DNA of 64,000 bases from Ensifer sp. LC163 (GTDB taxonomy: Bacteria; Pseudomonadota; Alphaproteobacteria; Rhizobiales; Rhizobiaceae), in the NCBI RefSeq assembly GCF_001695855.1, contig NZ_MBSS01000012.1, positions 62,001 to 126,000 on the forward strand, written 5' to 3'. The first letter of the stretch is position 1, and the number at the start of each line of letters is the position of its first letter. Position numbers and translations under genes: made by a program. Below, piece after piece: positions 10,878 through 18,851 of this stretch. Below the pieces are notes generated by a model that was not told the origin of the DNA, made no database searches, and worked only from the letters and a program-made list of their open reading frames with translations.

Positions 10878-11552
10878 TTATTCTTTTGCGCCTTTCAGCG
10901 CCTTTGCCTGCTTTACCCAGTCGTCGCGCAAGATACGTCCGCCAAAGCCCAGCTCGTCGTCGAAACGGGTGATGTCGGCGTCACTCCATGCGGCGATATC
11001 AGCGAACCGGCGAACGCCCTTGCCGTTCAGAACCTGCTCGAGCTTCGGGCCGATGCCGGAAATCCGCTTGAGGTCGTCGGCGGCACGGGCCTTGGCCTTT
11101 GAAGCCGCCGGCGCCTTGACGGGCTCTGCCAGTTTCTTCTCAGCCTTCGGCTTCGATACCGTGCTCTTCATCGCGACAACGGGCTTCACCGTCTCCGGCA
11201 GTCTTGCTTCCGCCTGAACCGGAGCAGCCTTGGCCGGAACGACCTCAGCCGGAACGCCTGCCTGCGTCTGGCCAGCCAAGGCCGAGCCCTTCTGCAACGC
11301 TTCGACGGCGCCCTGCATCGCGCCGAGCATGACGCCGGCGATATGGCTCGACAGACCGAAGCCAAGCGCCGTCGCCGCCGCAACGGCTCCTGCCGGATGC
11401 GCCATCAGCGGATGCAACGGCACCTGCGGCATGCTCTTCATCCATTCGGCCATGCCGAACGGATCGGCCGGGTCGCCGCCAAACGGACGCGCGGACGAAA
11501 TGCCGCTCTCGGCCTCTCCCCTCACCTGTCCATTCTTGTCTGCGCCGGCCAT
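10878..11552 (-). CDS. Helix-hairpin-helix accessory protein between nuoF and nuoG
   Basis: A 224-residue protein that is not one of the 14 core complex I subunits. The N-terminal half holds a glycine/alanine-rich segment that could associate with the membrane (AGAVAAATALGFGLS). An Ala/Lys/Pro-rich linker follows, then a C-terminal helix-hairpin-helix domain of the H3TH type: DDLKRISGIGPKLEQVL, with the ending RDDWVKQAKAL. The same domain ends NuoE in this operon (SGVGPKIE, RDDWVKQAKAL). It sits 6 bp downstream of nuoF and about 100 bp before nuoG. Function is unknown. HhH domains usually bind nucleic acid, but here a role in complex I assembly or stability is a reasonable inference from context. 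Confidence 0.85.
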   Translation of the reverse strand: MAGADKNGQVRGEAESGISSARPFGGDPADPFGMAEWMKSMPQVPLHPLMAHPAGAVAAATALGFGLSSHIAGVMLGAMQGAVEALQKGSALAGQTQAGVPAEVVPAKAAPVQAEARLPETVKPVVAMKSTVSKPKAEKKLAEPVKAPAASKAKARAADDLKRISGIGPKLEQVLNGKGVRRFADIAAWSDADITRFDDELGFGGRILRDDWVKQAKALKGAKE

Positions 11553-11558
11553 GGCCCG

Positions 11559-12863
11559 TTACTCCGCCGCTTCCAGCACCGCGCCGTGCGACGTCGCGTT
11601 GCGGGTATATTCGTCGATGCGCTTCTCGATCTCGGGACGGAAATTGCGGATCAGGCCCTGGATCGGCCAGGCGGCCGCATCACCCAGAGCACAGATCGTG
11701 TGACCTTCGATCTGCTTGGTAACGTCGAACAGCATGTCAATCTCGCGCTTCTGGGCGCGGCCCTGCACCATGCGTTCCATCACGCGCCACATCCAGCCGG
11801 TGCCTTCGCGGCACGGCGTGCACTGGCCGCAGCTCTCGTGCTTGAAGAAAGCCGAGATGCGGGCGATTGCCTTGATGATGTCGGTGGAGCGGTCCATGAC
11901 GATGGCAGCAGCGGTGCCGAAGGACGACTTGACTTCGCGAAGTCCGTCGAAATCCATCGGGCAGTCGATGATGTCTTCGGCCTTGACCACCGGGCACGAT
12001 GCACCGCCGGGGATGACGGCGAGCAGGTTGTCCCAGCCGCCGCGAATGCCGCCGGCATGCTTGTCGACGAGTTCGCGGAAGGTGATGCCCATCGCTTCTT
12101 CGACCGTGCACGGCTTGTTGACGTGGCCGGACAGCATGAACAGCTTGGTGCCGACATTGTTCGGGCGGCCGATCGACGAGAACCAGCCTGCGCCGCGGCG
12201 CAGGATCGTCGGGGCAACGGCGATCGACTCGACATTGTTGACGGTCGTCGGGCAGCCGTAGAGACCCATGTTCGCCGGGAACGGCGGCTTCAGGCGCGGC
12301 TGGCCCTTCTTGCCCTCAAGGCTTTCGAGCAGCGCGGTTTCTTCGCCGCAGATGTAGGCGCCGGCGCCGTGATGGACGAAAATGTCCATGTCCCAGCCGA
12401 GCTTGTTGTTCTTGCCGAGCAGGCCGGCGTCGTAGCATTCGTCGATCGCAGCCTGCAGCGCTTCGCGCTCGCGGATATATTCGCCGCGCACGTAGATATA
12501 GGCGGTGTGCGCACCCATGGCGAAGCTGGCGATGACGCAACCTTCGATCAGCGTATGCGGATCGTGACGCATGATGTCACGGTCCTTGCAGGTGCCCGGT
12601 TCGGATTCGTCGGCGTTGACGACCAGATAGTGCGGGCGCCCGTCGCTTTCCTTCGGCATGAAGGACCACTTGAGACCGGTCGGGAAGCCTGCGCCACCAC
12701 GGCCACGAAGACCCGAAGCCTTCATCTCGTTGACGATCCAGTCGCGACCCTTTTCAAGGATCTGTTTGGTGCCATCCCAATGGCCGCGGCTCATCGCGCC
12801 CTTGAGAGACTTGTCCTTAAGGCCGTAGATATTGGTAAAGATGCGATCTTCATCTCTGAGCAT
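11559..12863 (-). CDS. nuoF: NADH-quinone oxidoreductase subunit F
   Basis: A 434-residue subunit that binds NADH and FMN at the entry of electrons into complex I. The FMN/NADH loop [18 protein letters not shown] is present near residue 50, the conserved [10 protein letters not shown]-type segment appears here as [16 protein letters not shown], and the [4Fe-4S] N3 ligands lie in [15 protein letters not shown] near 350 with a fourth cysteine further on. It starts 11 bp after the nuoE stop. Confidence 0.97.
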   Translation of the reverse strand: MLRDEDRIFTNIYGLKDKSLKGAMSRGHWDGTKQILEKGRDWIVNEMKASGLRGRGGAGFPTGLKWSFMPKESDGRPHYLVVNADESEPGTCKDRDIMRHDPHTLIEGCVIASFAMGAHTAYIYVRGEYIREREALQAAIDECYDAGLLGKNNKLGWDMDIFVHHGAGAYICGEETALLESLEGKKGQPRLKPPFPANMGLYGCPTTVNNVESIAVAPTILRRGAGWFSSIGRPNNVGTKLFMLSGHVNKPCTVEEAMGITFRELVDKHAGGIRGGWDNLLAVIPGGASCPVVKAEDIIDCPMDFDGLREVKSSFGTAAAIVMDRSTDIIKAIARISAFFKHESCGQCTPCREGTGWMWRVMERMVQGRAQKREIDMLFDVTKQIEGHTICALGDAAAWPIQGLIRNFRPEIEKRIDEYTRNATSHGAVLEAAE

Positions 12864-12874
12864 GGTTCACCTCT

Positions 12875-13927
12875 TTACCGCGGCTTCTTGCCGAAAACTT
12901 TGATGTATTCGGCTTCGCCACCCTTGGCGAGCGCCTTGGCCTGCTTGACCCAATCGTCACGTTCGATCCGGCCCTTGAAATTGAGATAGCCGTCGACCCA
13001 TTCGCGCTCGGCCTTCTTCCACGACGCGACTTGCGCGAACGTGTAGATGCCGAGTTCGTGCAGCGTGCCCTCGATCTTCGGGCCGACACCGGAGATCAGC
13101 TTGAGGTCGTCGACAGCAGCCGGCTTGGCGATGCCTGCCGGGCGGTTCTTGTCTTCGAGCGAAGGCTTGCCGGAAACGTCGGCCGCCTTGGCGGGCTTCG
13201 ACTTGTCGGCGGTGTCGCCTTCGATCTTGGCGTTTGCGGCATTCGACGGCGGAACGCTGACGGTCGGCGCATCGCTGACCTTCTTCGCGCTCGCGGGAGC
13301 CTTCTTCGCCAGTGCGTCCGGCGTTGTCAGCGTGGTCGGGCCACCTTCCGGCGCCGAGAAGACGCGATCGATCTGCGGGCCGGTGGCGACTTCTGCGCCC
13401 TTGCCTGCATCGAAGCGGTCGATGATCTGCTCGAGCTGCTCGGGCGTCAGATCTTCATAGGTGTCCTTGAAGATCATGACCATCGGCGCGTTCACGCAGG
13501 CGCCCTGACATTCCACTTCTTCCCAGGAAAGCGTGCCGCTCTCGTTGAGGGTGAAGGGGTCGTGGGCGATCTTGCTCTTGCAGACCCGGATCAGGTCTTC
13601 AGCGCCACGCAGCATGCACGGCGTCGTGCCGCAGACTTGAACGTGGGCGCGCGTTCCGACCGGCTTCAGCTGGAACTGGGTATAGAAGGTCGCGACTTCG
13701 AGCACGCGGATATAGGCCATGCCGAGCATGTCGGCGATCGACTCGATCGCGGCCTTCGTTACCCAGCCGTCCTGCTCCTGCGCCCGCATCAACAGCGGAA
13801 TGACCGCGGACTGCTCGCGGCCTTTCGGATACTTCTGGATTGTCTTTTGTGCCCAAGCGGCGTTTTCGCGATTGAACGCGAATGCGGCCGGCTGGACATT
13901 GTCTTCGGCTAGTCGACGAACAGACAT
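12875..13927 (-). CDS. nuoE: NADH-quinone oxidoreductase subunit E with C-terminal HhH extension
   Basis: A 350-residue protein, about twice the size of a minimal NuoE. Residues 1 to about 170 are the thioredoxin-like [2Fe-2S] (N1a) domain, with ligands in CGTTPC and ECQGAC. Then comes a long Ala/Lys/Pro-rich linker, and near residues 275-345 a helix-hairpin-helix domain (LKLISGVGPKIEGTL ... RDDWVKQAKALAKGGE). The same domain ends the separate protein encoded between nuoF and nuoG. The extension is in frame and looks intact. Confidence 0.95.
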   Translation of the reverse strand: MSVRRLAEDNVQPAAFAFNRENAAWAQKTIQKYPKGREQSAVIPLLMRAQEQDGWVTKAAIESIADMLGMAYIRVLEVATFYTQFQLKPVGTRAHVQVCGTTPCMLRGAEDLIRVCKSKIAHDPFTLNESGTLSWEEVECQGACVNAPMVMIFKDTYEDLTPEQLEQIIDRFDAGKGAEVATGPQIDRVFSAPEGGPTTLTTPDALAKKAPASAKKVSDAPTVSVPPSNAANAKIEGDTADKSKPAKAADVSGKPSLEDKNRPAGIAKPAAVDDLKLISGVGPKIEGTLHELGIYTFAQVASWKKAEREWVDGYLNFKGRIERDDWVKQAKALAKGGEAEYIKVFGKKPR

Positions 13928-13943
13928 TCTTCACGACACCTTA

Positions 13944-14201
13944 TCAGTTAATCGACCCACACCGCGATTTCGTCACCGAAACGAATTCGCAGGCATAGGC
14001 TGACTGGTCTTTTTGTAAAAATACGATGTAGCGCGTGCCGTTGGCCACGGCCGCCTTGATCTCGTAGCCCTTGGCCACGAGATCGGCCATCGAGCCCCCA
14101 CGCATCGCGGCGGACGACGCTTCGCTGTTGACGGAATCCTGGGCGGACGCCGTCGCTGCGAGCGTAAGAAATCCTGCCATAGCCAGGGGCGCGAAACGCA
14201 T
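13944..14201 (-). CDS. Small secreted protein inserted between nuoD and nuoE
   Basis: An 85-residue protein with a clear signal peptide ([21 protein letters not shown], cleavage probably after ASA). The mature part is about 64 residues: MADLVAKGYEIKAAVANGTR, an YIVFLQKDQSAYAC strand pair and a second cysteine near the end (SRCGS). The two cysteines could form a disulphide in the periplasm. Its ATG overlaps the nuoD stop as ATGA, so it is translationally coupled to nuoD, and it ends 16 bp before nuoE. I do not recognise a named function. A soluble periplasmic protein coupled to cytoplasmic-arm subunits is unexpected. Confidence 0.82.
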   Translation of the reverse strand: MRFAPLAMAGFLTLAATASAQDSVNSEASSAAMRGGSMADLVAKGYEIKAAVANGTRYIVFLQKDQSAYACEFVSVTKSRCGSIN

Positions 14202-15391
14202 CAGCGATCCACCTCACCGAACACGATATCGATGGAGCCCAGCACGGCCGAAACGTCGGCAAGCTGGTGTCCGCGACAGAGGAAGTCCATCGCCTGCAGA
14301 TGCGCGTAGCCCGGGGCACGGATCTTGCAACGATAGGGCTTGTTGCTACCGTCGGAGACGAGATAGACGCCGAATTCGCCCTTGGGCGCTTCGACGGCTG
14401 CATAAACCTCGCCGGCCGGCACGTGGTAGCCTTCGGTGTAGAGCTTGAAGTGGTGGATCAGCGCTTCCATCGAGCGCTTCATCTCGCCGCGCTTCGGCGG
14501 AACGATCTTGCCGTCCATCGACGAGACCGGGCCGACCTTGGCATCGCCGAGCAGACGGTTCACGCATTGGCGCATGATCTTGGCCGACTGGCGCATTTCG
14601 ATCATGCGGATGAGATAGCGATCGAAGCAGTCGCCGTTCTTGCCGATCGGAATGTCGAATTCCATGTCCGAATAGCATTCGTAGGGCTGCGCACGACGCA
14701 GGTCCCAGGCAGCGCCGGAACCGCGAACCATCACGCCCGAAAAGCCCCAGGCCCAGGCATCTTCCAGCTTGACGACGCCGATGTCGACGTTGCGCTGCTT
14801 GAAGATGCGGTTGCCGGTCAGAAGCTCGTCGATATCGTCGACGGTCTTCAGGAACGGGTCGATCCACTTGCCGATGTCCTCGACCAGTTCGTGCGGCAGA
14901 TCCTGATGCACGCCGCCGGGACGGAAATAGGCCGAGTGCATGCGCGCGCCGCAGGCACGCTCATAGAACACCATCAGCTTTTCGCGCTCTTCGAAGCCCC
15001 AGAGCGGCGGCGTCAGCGCGCCGACGTCCATGGCCTGCGTCGTCACGTTCAGCAGATGCGACAGGATACGGCCGATCTCCGAATAGAGAACGCGGATCAG
15101 CTGGCCGCGGATCGGAACTTCGGTTCCGGTCAGCTTTTCCACGGCAAGCGCAAAAGCATGCTCCTGGTTCATCGGCGCGACATAGTCGAGCCGATCGAAA
15201 TAGGGAATTGCCTGCAGATAGGTCTTGGTTTCGATCAGCTTTTCGGTGCCGCGATGCAGCAGACCGATATGCGGGTCGACGCGCTCGACGATTTCGCCAT
15301 CAAGCTCGAGCACCAGACGAAGAACGCCGTGCGCTGCCGGATGCTGCGGGCCAAAGTTGATGTTGAAATTGCGGACGTTATGTTCGGTCAT
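14201..15391 (-). CDS. nuoD: NADH-quinone oxidoreductase subunit D
   Basis: A 396-residue, 49-kDa-type subunit that forms the quinone site together with NuoB. The N-terminal motif [21 protein letters not shown] with its conserved histidines, the [14 protein letters not shown] block and the C-terminal [12 protein letters not shown] ending are all typical. It is encoded separately from nuoC. It lies downstream of nuoC by 57 bp and overlaps the small secreted-protein gene. Confidence 0.97.
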   Translation of the reverse strand: MTEHNVRNFNINFGPQHPAAHGVLRLVLELDGEIVERVDPHIGLLHRGTEKLIETKTYLQAIPYFDRLDYVAPMNQEHAFALAVEKLTGTEVPIRGQLIRVLYSEIGRILSHLLNVTTQAMDVGALTPPLWGFEEREKLMVFYERACGARMHSAYFRPGGVHQDLPHELVEDIGKWIDPFLKTVDDIDELLTGNRIFKQRNVDIGVVKLEDAWAWGFSGVMVRGSGAAWDLRRAQPYECYSDMEFDIPIGKNGDCFDRYLIRMIEMRQSAKIMRQCVNRLLGDAKVGPVSSMDGKIVPPKRGEMKRSMEALIHHFKLYTEGYHVPAGEVYAAVEAPKGEFGVYLVSDGSNKPYRCKIRAPGYAHLQAMDFLCRGHQLADVSAVLGSIDIVFGEVDR

Positions 15392-15448
15392 ACCGATTGC
15401 TCCAGGCCGGACGGCGCCCTCAAAGGGTCGCCGCGGGCCGACTTAGTC

Positions 15449-16054
15449 TCACCGTGCTTTCGCCTTCTCGTCGCCGGGCAGGACGTATTCCGTCCCTTCC
15501 CACGGGGAGAGGAAGTCGAAGTTACGGAATTCCTGCTTCAGTTCGACAGGCTCATAGACGACGCGCTTGGCTTCGTCATCATAGCGAACCTCGACAAACC
15601 CGGTAACCGGGAAGTCCTTGCGCAGCGGATGCCCTTCGAAACCGTAGTCCGTCAGGATGCGACGCAGGTCCGGGTGGCCGGTAAACAGAATGCCATACAT
15701 GTCGTAGGCTTCGCGCTCGAACCAGTCGGCGCCGGGAAAGACGCTGGTGGCCGACGGCACGGGCTCGCCCTCGCCGGTCGCCACCTTGATGCGCACGCGC
15801 AGGTTCTGGCGTGGCGACAGCAAGTGATAGACGACGTCGAAACGATCCGGCCGCTGGGGCCAATCGACACCGCAGACATCGACGAAGTTGATGAAGGCGC
15901 ACTGCACGTCGTCGCGCAGGAACGTCAGCAATTCGATCAGGTTTGCAGCCGTCGTCGTCAGCGTCAGTTCGCCGTATTTGATGGCGGCATCCGAAATCAG
16001 CTGGCTGCGCGTCTCGCGCAGATAGGAGGCAAGCTCGTTCAGGGCTTCAGTCAT
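15449..16054 (-). CDS. nuoC: NADH-quinone oxidoreductase subunit C
   Basis: A 201-residue, 30-kDa-type subunit of the peripheral arm. The family signature [20 protein letters not shown] and the following [20 protein letters not shown] are intact. The length matches the unfused alphaproteobacterial form. It begins 18 bp after the nuoB stop. Confidence 0.97.
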   Translation of the reverse strand: MTEALNELASYLRETRSQLISDAAIKYGELTLTTTAANLIELLTFLRDDVQCAFINFVDVCGVDWPQRPDRFDVVYHLLSPRQNLRVRIKVATGEGEPVPSATSVFPGADWFEREAYDMYGILFTGHPDLRRILTDYGFEGHPLRKDFPVTGFVEVRYDDEAKRVVYEPVELKQEFRNFDFLSPWEGTEYVLPGDEKAKAR

Positions 16055-16072
16055 GTTAAGAACCCCCTACCC

Positions 16073-16651
16073 TTAGCGTTCGATCGTGCCGGTCCGGCGG
16101 ATCTTCTTCTGCAGCAGAAGCACGCCGTAAAGCAGCGCTTCTGCTGTGGGAGGACAGCCTGGCACATAGATATCAACGGGCACGACACGGTCGCAGCCAC
16201 GCACGACGGAATAGGAATAGTGATAATAGCCGCCGCCATTGGCGCACGAACCCATCGAGATCACGTAACGCGGCTCCGGCATCTGGTCGTAGACCTTGCG
16301 GAGCGCGGGCGCCATCTTGTTGGTCAAGGTGCCGGCAACGATCATCACGTCGGACTGGCGCGGCGAAGCGCGCGGCGCGAAGCCGAAGCGCTCGGCGTCG
16401 TAACGCGGCATCGACATCTGCATCATCTCGACAGCGCAGCAGGCAAGACCGAAGGTCATCCACATCAGCGAACCGGTGCGCGCCCAGTTGATGAGCTCAT
16501 CGGTCGACGTGACCAGAAAACCCTTGTCGGCGAGCTCATTGTTGATCTCGCCGAAGAATGCATCATTGCTGCCGATCGGCTTGCCGGTCGAGGGATCGAT
16601 GATCCCCTTCGACTTGGGCGCAACGAGCGTGGTGCCGGATGCTAGTTCCAT
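16073..16651 (-). CDS. nuoB: NADH-quinone oxidoreductase subunit B
   Basis: A 192-residue subunit that holds the terminal [4Fe-4S] cluster N2 next to the quinone site. Ligand motifs [12 protein letters not shown] (tandem cysteines), GSCANGGG and [14 protein letters not shown] are present. The start MELASGTT is chosen because a GGGAG Shine-Dalgarno lies 7 bp ahead; the frame also opens seven codons earlier. The gene overlaps nuoA by 10 bp. Confidence 0.97.
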   Translation of the reverse strand: MELASGTTLVAPKSKGIIDPSTGKPIGSNDAFFGEINNELADKGFLVTSTDELINWARTGSLMWMTFGLACCAVEMMQMSMPRYDAERFGFAPRASPRQSDVMIVAGTLTNKMAPALRKVYDQMPEPRYVISMGSCANGGGYYHYSYSVVRGCDRVVPVDIYVPGCPPTAEALLYGVLLLQKKIRRTGTIER

Positions 16652-17007
16652 TCCAGCGCTCCCTTCTTCCATTCATAGACAAAGCCGATCGTCAGCACAC
16701 CAAGGAAGACCATCATGGACCAGAATCCGAACCAGCCCAGCTGGTGGAACGAAACGGCCCATGGGAAGAGGAATGCGACTTCCAGGTCGAAGATGATGAA
16801 AAGGATCGACACAAGATAGAAACGAATGTCGAACTTCATGCGCGCATCGTCGAACGCATTGAAACCGCATTCGTAGGCCGACAGCTTTTCCGAATCGGGC
16901 GCCTTGAACGCGACAGCGAAGGGAGCAATCAAAAGTGCCAGGCCGATCACAAGTGCGATTCCAATGAAAATCGCGATCGGAACGTAGGAACCGAGAAGTT
17001 CAGTCAT
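16642..17007 (-). CDS. nuoA: NADH-quinone oxidoreductase subunit A
   Basis: A 121-residue, three-helix membrane subunit (NuoA/ND3) and the first gene of the complex I operon. The conserved loop [20 protein letters not shown] with its cysteine and the second helix [13 protein letters not shown] are present. The start is the ATG of [10 protein letters not shown]; the open frame runs 44 codons further upstream through sequence with no similarity to NuoA. Confidence 0.96.
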   Translation of the reverse strand: MTELLGSYVPIAIFIGIALVIGLALLIAPFAVAFKAPDSEKLSAYECGFNAFDDARMKFDIRFYLVSILFIIFDLEVAFLFPWAVSFHQLGWFGFWSMMVFLGVLTIGFVYEWKKGALEWN

Positions 17008-17097
17008 TGTTATCCGTCCCTGCCTGCGGGAGGGCGCCCGGGGAGCGCCAAAACAACAAATCTCGCAGGCCGAAAAATATGTTGCAACGCCAGAGTG

Positions 17098-17125
17098 GTT
17101 AGCGCAGCCCGCGCCTGCGCGCAAG
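17098..17125 (-). promoter_or_regulatory. Candidate promoter of the nuo operon
   Basis: On the minus strand CTTGCG (17120-17125) and GCTAAC (17098-17103) are separated by 16 bp and lie about 90 bp before nuoA. This resembles rhizobial housekeeping promoters but is only a partial match. Confidence 0.35.
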
Positions 17126-17302
17126 CCTTCGAGGGCCATTTAAACCGGTTCGCGACACAGGATTGGACGGCATGCCGCGGCAAAGCGCTGATTTGCAGGC
17201 ATGGGGAGACTTTACCGTAAAAGCGAAGCCCGGAGGGCAGATTGCCGCACTGCAAAAGACGCTATCTGCAGTCATGCTATCTCGGAGGGATATAGCGGTA
17301 AA

Positions 17303-17379
17303 TGGCGCGAGTGACGGGGCTCGAACCCGCGACCTCCGGCGTGACAGGCCGGCACTCTAACCGACTGAGCTACACCCGC
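17303..17379 (-). tRNA. tRNA-Asp(GTC), copy 1
   Basis: A 77-nt tRNA on the minus strand including the encoded CCA. The acceptor stem GCGGGTG pairs with CACTCGC, and the T arm is GCGGG-TTCGAGC-CCCGT. The anticodon loop CTGTCAC inside a CCGGC/GCCGG stem gives GTC, which is Asp. It is identical in sequence to the copy at 17454-17530. Confidence 0.97.
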
Positions 17380-17453
17380 GCATATGACCACTAGGGTCAG
17401 TATTACCACCATCGGCGCTTCGTGAGAATGCCTAGGTCTAACCATATCAAGAA

Positions 17454-17530
17454 TGGCGCGAGTGACGGGGCTCGAACCCGCGACCTCCGGCGTGACAGGC
17501 CGGCACTCTAACCGACTGAGCTACACCCGC
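17454..17530 (-). tRNA. tRNA-Asp(GTC), copy 2
   Basis: A second 77-nt tRNA-Asp, base-for-base identical to copy 1 and separated from it by 74 bp. It is upstream on the minus strand and probably co-transcribed with copy 1. Confidence 0.97.
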
Positions 17531-17929
17531 ATCATCTTGAAGTGGCTGGAGCGTTTCCGCCCCGGCACCGAGCGGGCTTGCCCGTTCGATGAGCGGCTAA
17601 CTAAGCGGTTCGCATTTGGGTGTCAAGCGTGTTTGGAGACAAATCCATGACGGAGCCAATTTTGATCCACAGGCAATGTCAAAGCCGGCTTCTCCCTCCC
17701 CCATTACTAGGAAGCCCCTGCCCTTTGCGCAGCGGCGATCGCCGGTCTGGGGGAAGACAACGCACAGATAATGGGCCCGGCCGACAGAATCGGATCAGCG
17801 TTGCCGCGACCCCCGTCACCCTTTTCCCCAAGTGCCGCTCTCCGCTTTTTTTCCACAATGGGAAAACCCGACAACTCCTGCACTTCTGTCGGCTCACGCA
17901 AAAAAAATCAAAAAAACGACGGAAATGCT
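17531..17929. other. Intergenic region between divergent tRNA-Asp and tRNA-Val
   Basis: About 400 bp between the divergent tRNA genes. Short open frames exist on both strands but have no start context or recognisable composition, and I see no gene. Near 17898-17917 there are two oligo-A runs. The only sites I can propose are the promoters listed separately. Confidence 0.6.
17599..17627 (-). promoter_or_regulatory. Candidate promoter of the tRNA-Asp pair
   Basis: On the minus strand CTTGAC (17622-17627), a 17-bp spacer and TTAGTT (17599-17604) lie about 70 bp before the first tRNA-Asp. The -35 is a perfect rhizobial element; the -10 is weak. Confidence 0.45.
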
Positions 17930-17958
17930 CTTGCGGTTTTTTTCGGTTACGCCTAGAT
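17930..17958 (+). promoter_or_regulatory. Candidate promoter of tRNA-Val
   Basis: CTTGCG at 17930-17935, a 17-bp spacer and CTAGAT at 17953-17958. This is a good fit to the rhizobial sigma-70 consensus and is positioned 44 bp before the tRNA. It has the same architecture as the promoter proposed upstream of the FMN riboswitch. Confidence 0.6.
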
Positions 17959-18001
17959 CACGGCCACCGACGCGGCGGACACATCCGGTCCGAACGCTGA
18001 A

Positions 18002-18077
18002 GGGCGATTAGCTCAGTTGGTAGAGCGCCTCGTTTACACCGAGGATGTCGGGAGTTCGAGTCTCTCATCGCCCACCA
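18002..18077 (+). tRNA. tRNA-Val(TAC)
   Basis: A 76-nt tRNA with encoded CCA. The acceptor GGGCGAT pairs with ATCGCCC. The anticodon stem CCTCG/CGAGG encloses the loop TTTACAC, giving anticodon TAC (Val). The T arm is GGGAG-TTCGAGT-CTCTC. Confidence 0.97.
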
Positions 18078-18389
18078 TTTTCTTCCCTAGAATTATCGGT
18101 GCCTACCCCTGCAGCAACGCTTGCTCCCGCACGTTCGCTTCCAAACGATGGCCAGCCAAAATTCGGCGTTCCATGTCATCAGCAAATCAAAACATCGAAC
18201 CGTCAGCACCGTGGCCCGAGGCAAACTTGCATCTGGGCGCCCGATAATCGAGCGTGTAACCGCCTTCCGCGTGGTGCAGCCGAACCTGTTGAAAGTGGAT
18301 CCTTACTCCCGTAGCGCGCTGCGAACACGCGCCGGAAGACCGATTCGTCGTCCGATCGCCAAACTGCGGTCGATGCGCATGAAAATCGT
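18078..18389. other. Intergenic region after tRNA-Val
   Basis: About 310 bp between tRNA-Val and the convergent cupin gene. An open frame on the plus strand (about 18148-18393, starting MASQNSAFHV) has no good ribosome-binding site and a composition unlike a folded protein, so I do not call it. I looked here for a repeat of the tRNA 3' end that would mark an integration site and saw none. Confidence 0.5.
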
Positions 18390-18788
18390 CTAGGCGCCGC
18401 GATACTGTTCGTCGGTGACATGCTCCAGCCAGTCGACCGCCTTGCCGTCGAGCGCTTCCTGAATGGCGAGGTGAACCATGGCAGTATCCGGCGCGGCGCC
18501 GTGCCAATGTTTTTCGCCAGGCGGAAACCAGACGACGTCTCCTGTGCTTATCTCACGCACCGGGCCGCCCCAGACCTGCGCCAGGCCCCGGCCTGATGTC
18601 ACTACCAGCGTCTGCCCAAGCGGATGCGTGTGCCATGCTGTCCGCGCGCCGGGCTCGAAAGTCACGTTCACGGCGCGCACACGGGCCGGCTCTGCCGCCT
18701 CGATGACGGGATCCTGCCTGACCGTGCCGGTAAAGTACTCGGCCGGGGGTCGTGTCGACGCCCGCGTTCCGCTGGGTATGATTTCCAT
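18390..18788 (-). CDS. Cupin-domain protein, (R)-mandelonitrile-lyase-like
   Basis: A 132-residue single-domain cupin. Metal-binding motif 1 is visible as [12 protein letters not shown] (HxH with a downstream glutamine in place of the usual glutamate), and motif 2 as [15 protein letters not shown] with a histidine. This arrangement and the N-terminal IIPSGTR fit the family that includes bacterial manganese cupin hydroxynitrile lyases, although most members have no proven substrate. It stands alone, convergent with tRNA-Val. Confidence 0.85.
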   Translation of the reverse strand: MEIIPSGTRASTRPPAEYFTGTVRQDPVIEAAEPARVRAVNVTFEPGARTAWHTHPLGQTLVVTSGRGLAQVWGGPVREISTGDVVWFPPGEKHWHGAAPDTAMVHLAIQEALDGKAVDWLEHVTDEQYRGA

Positions 18789-18851
18789 CTGCCGAGCCTC
18801 CCGGTTCCCGTTGCAATAATTCGCCAGCCGAATGCCGACCGCGCAGCCGCA

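Noticed and set aside
14267-16645. 792-codon open frame antisense to nuoD, nuoC and nuoB
   Set aside because: It crosses three well-supported genes and intergenic gaps. Stop codons are simply rare on this strand at high GC.
18148-18393. Possible small plus-strand gene (MASQNSAFHV...) after tRNA-Val
   Set aside because: No ribosome-binding site, no recognisable fold, and it overlaps the end of the cupin gene.
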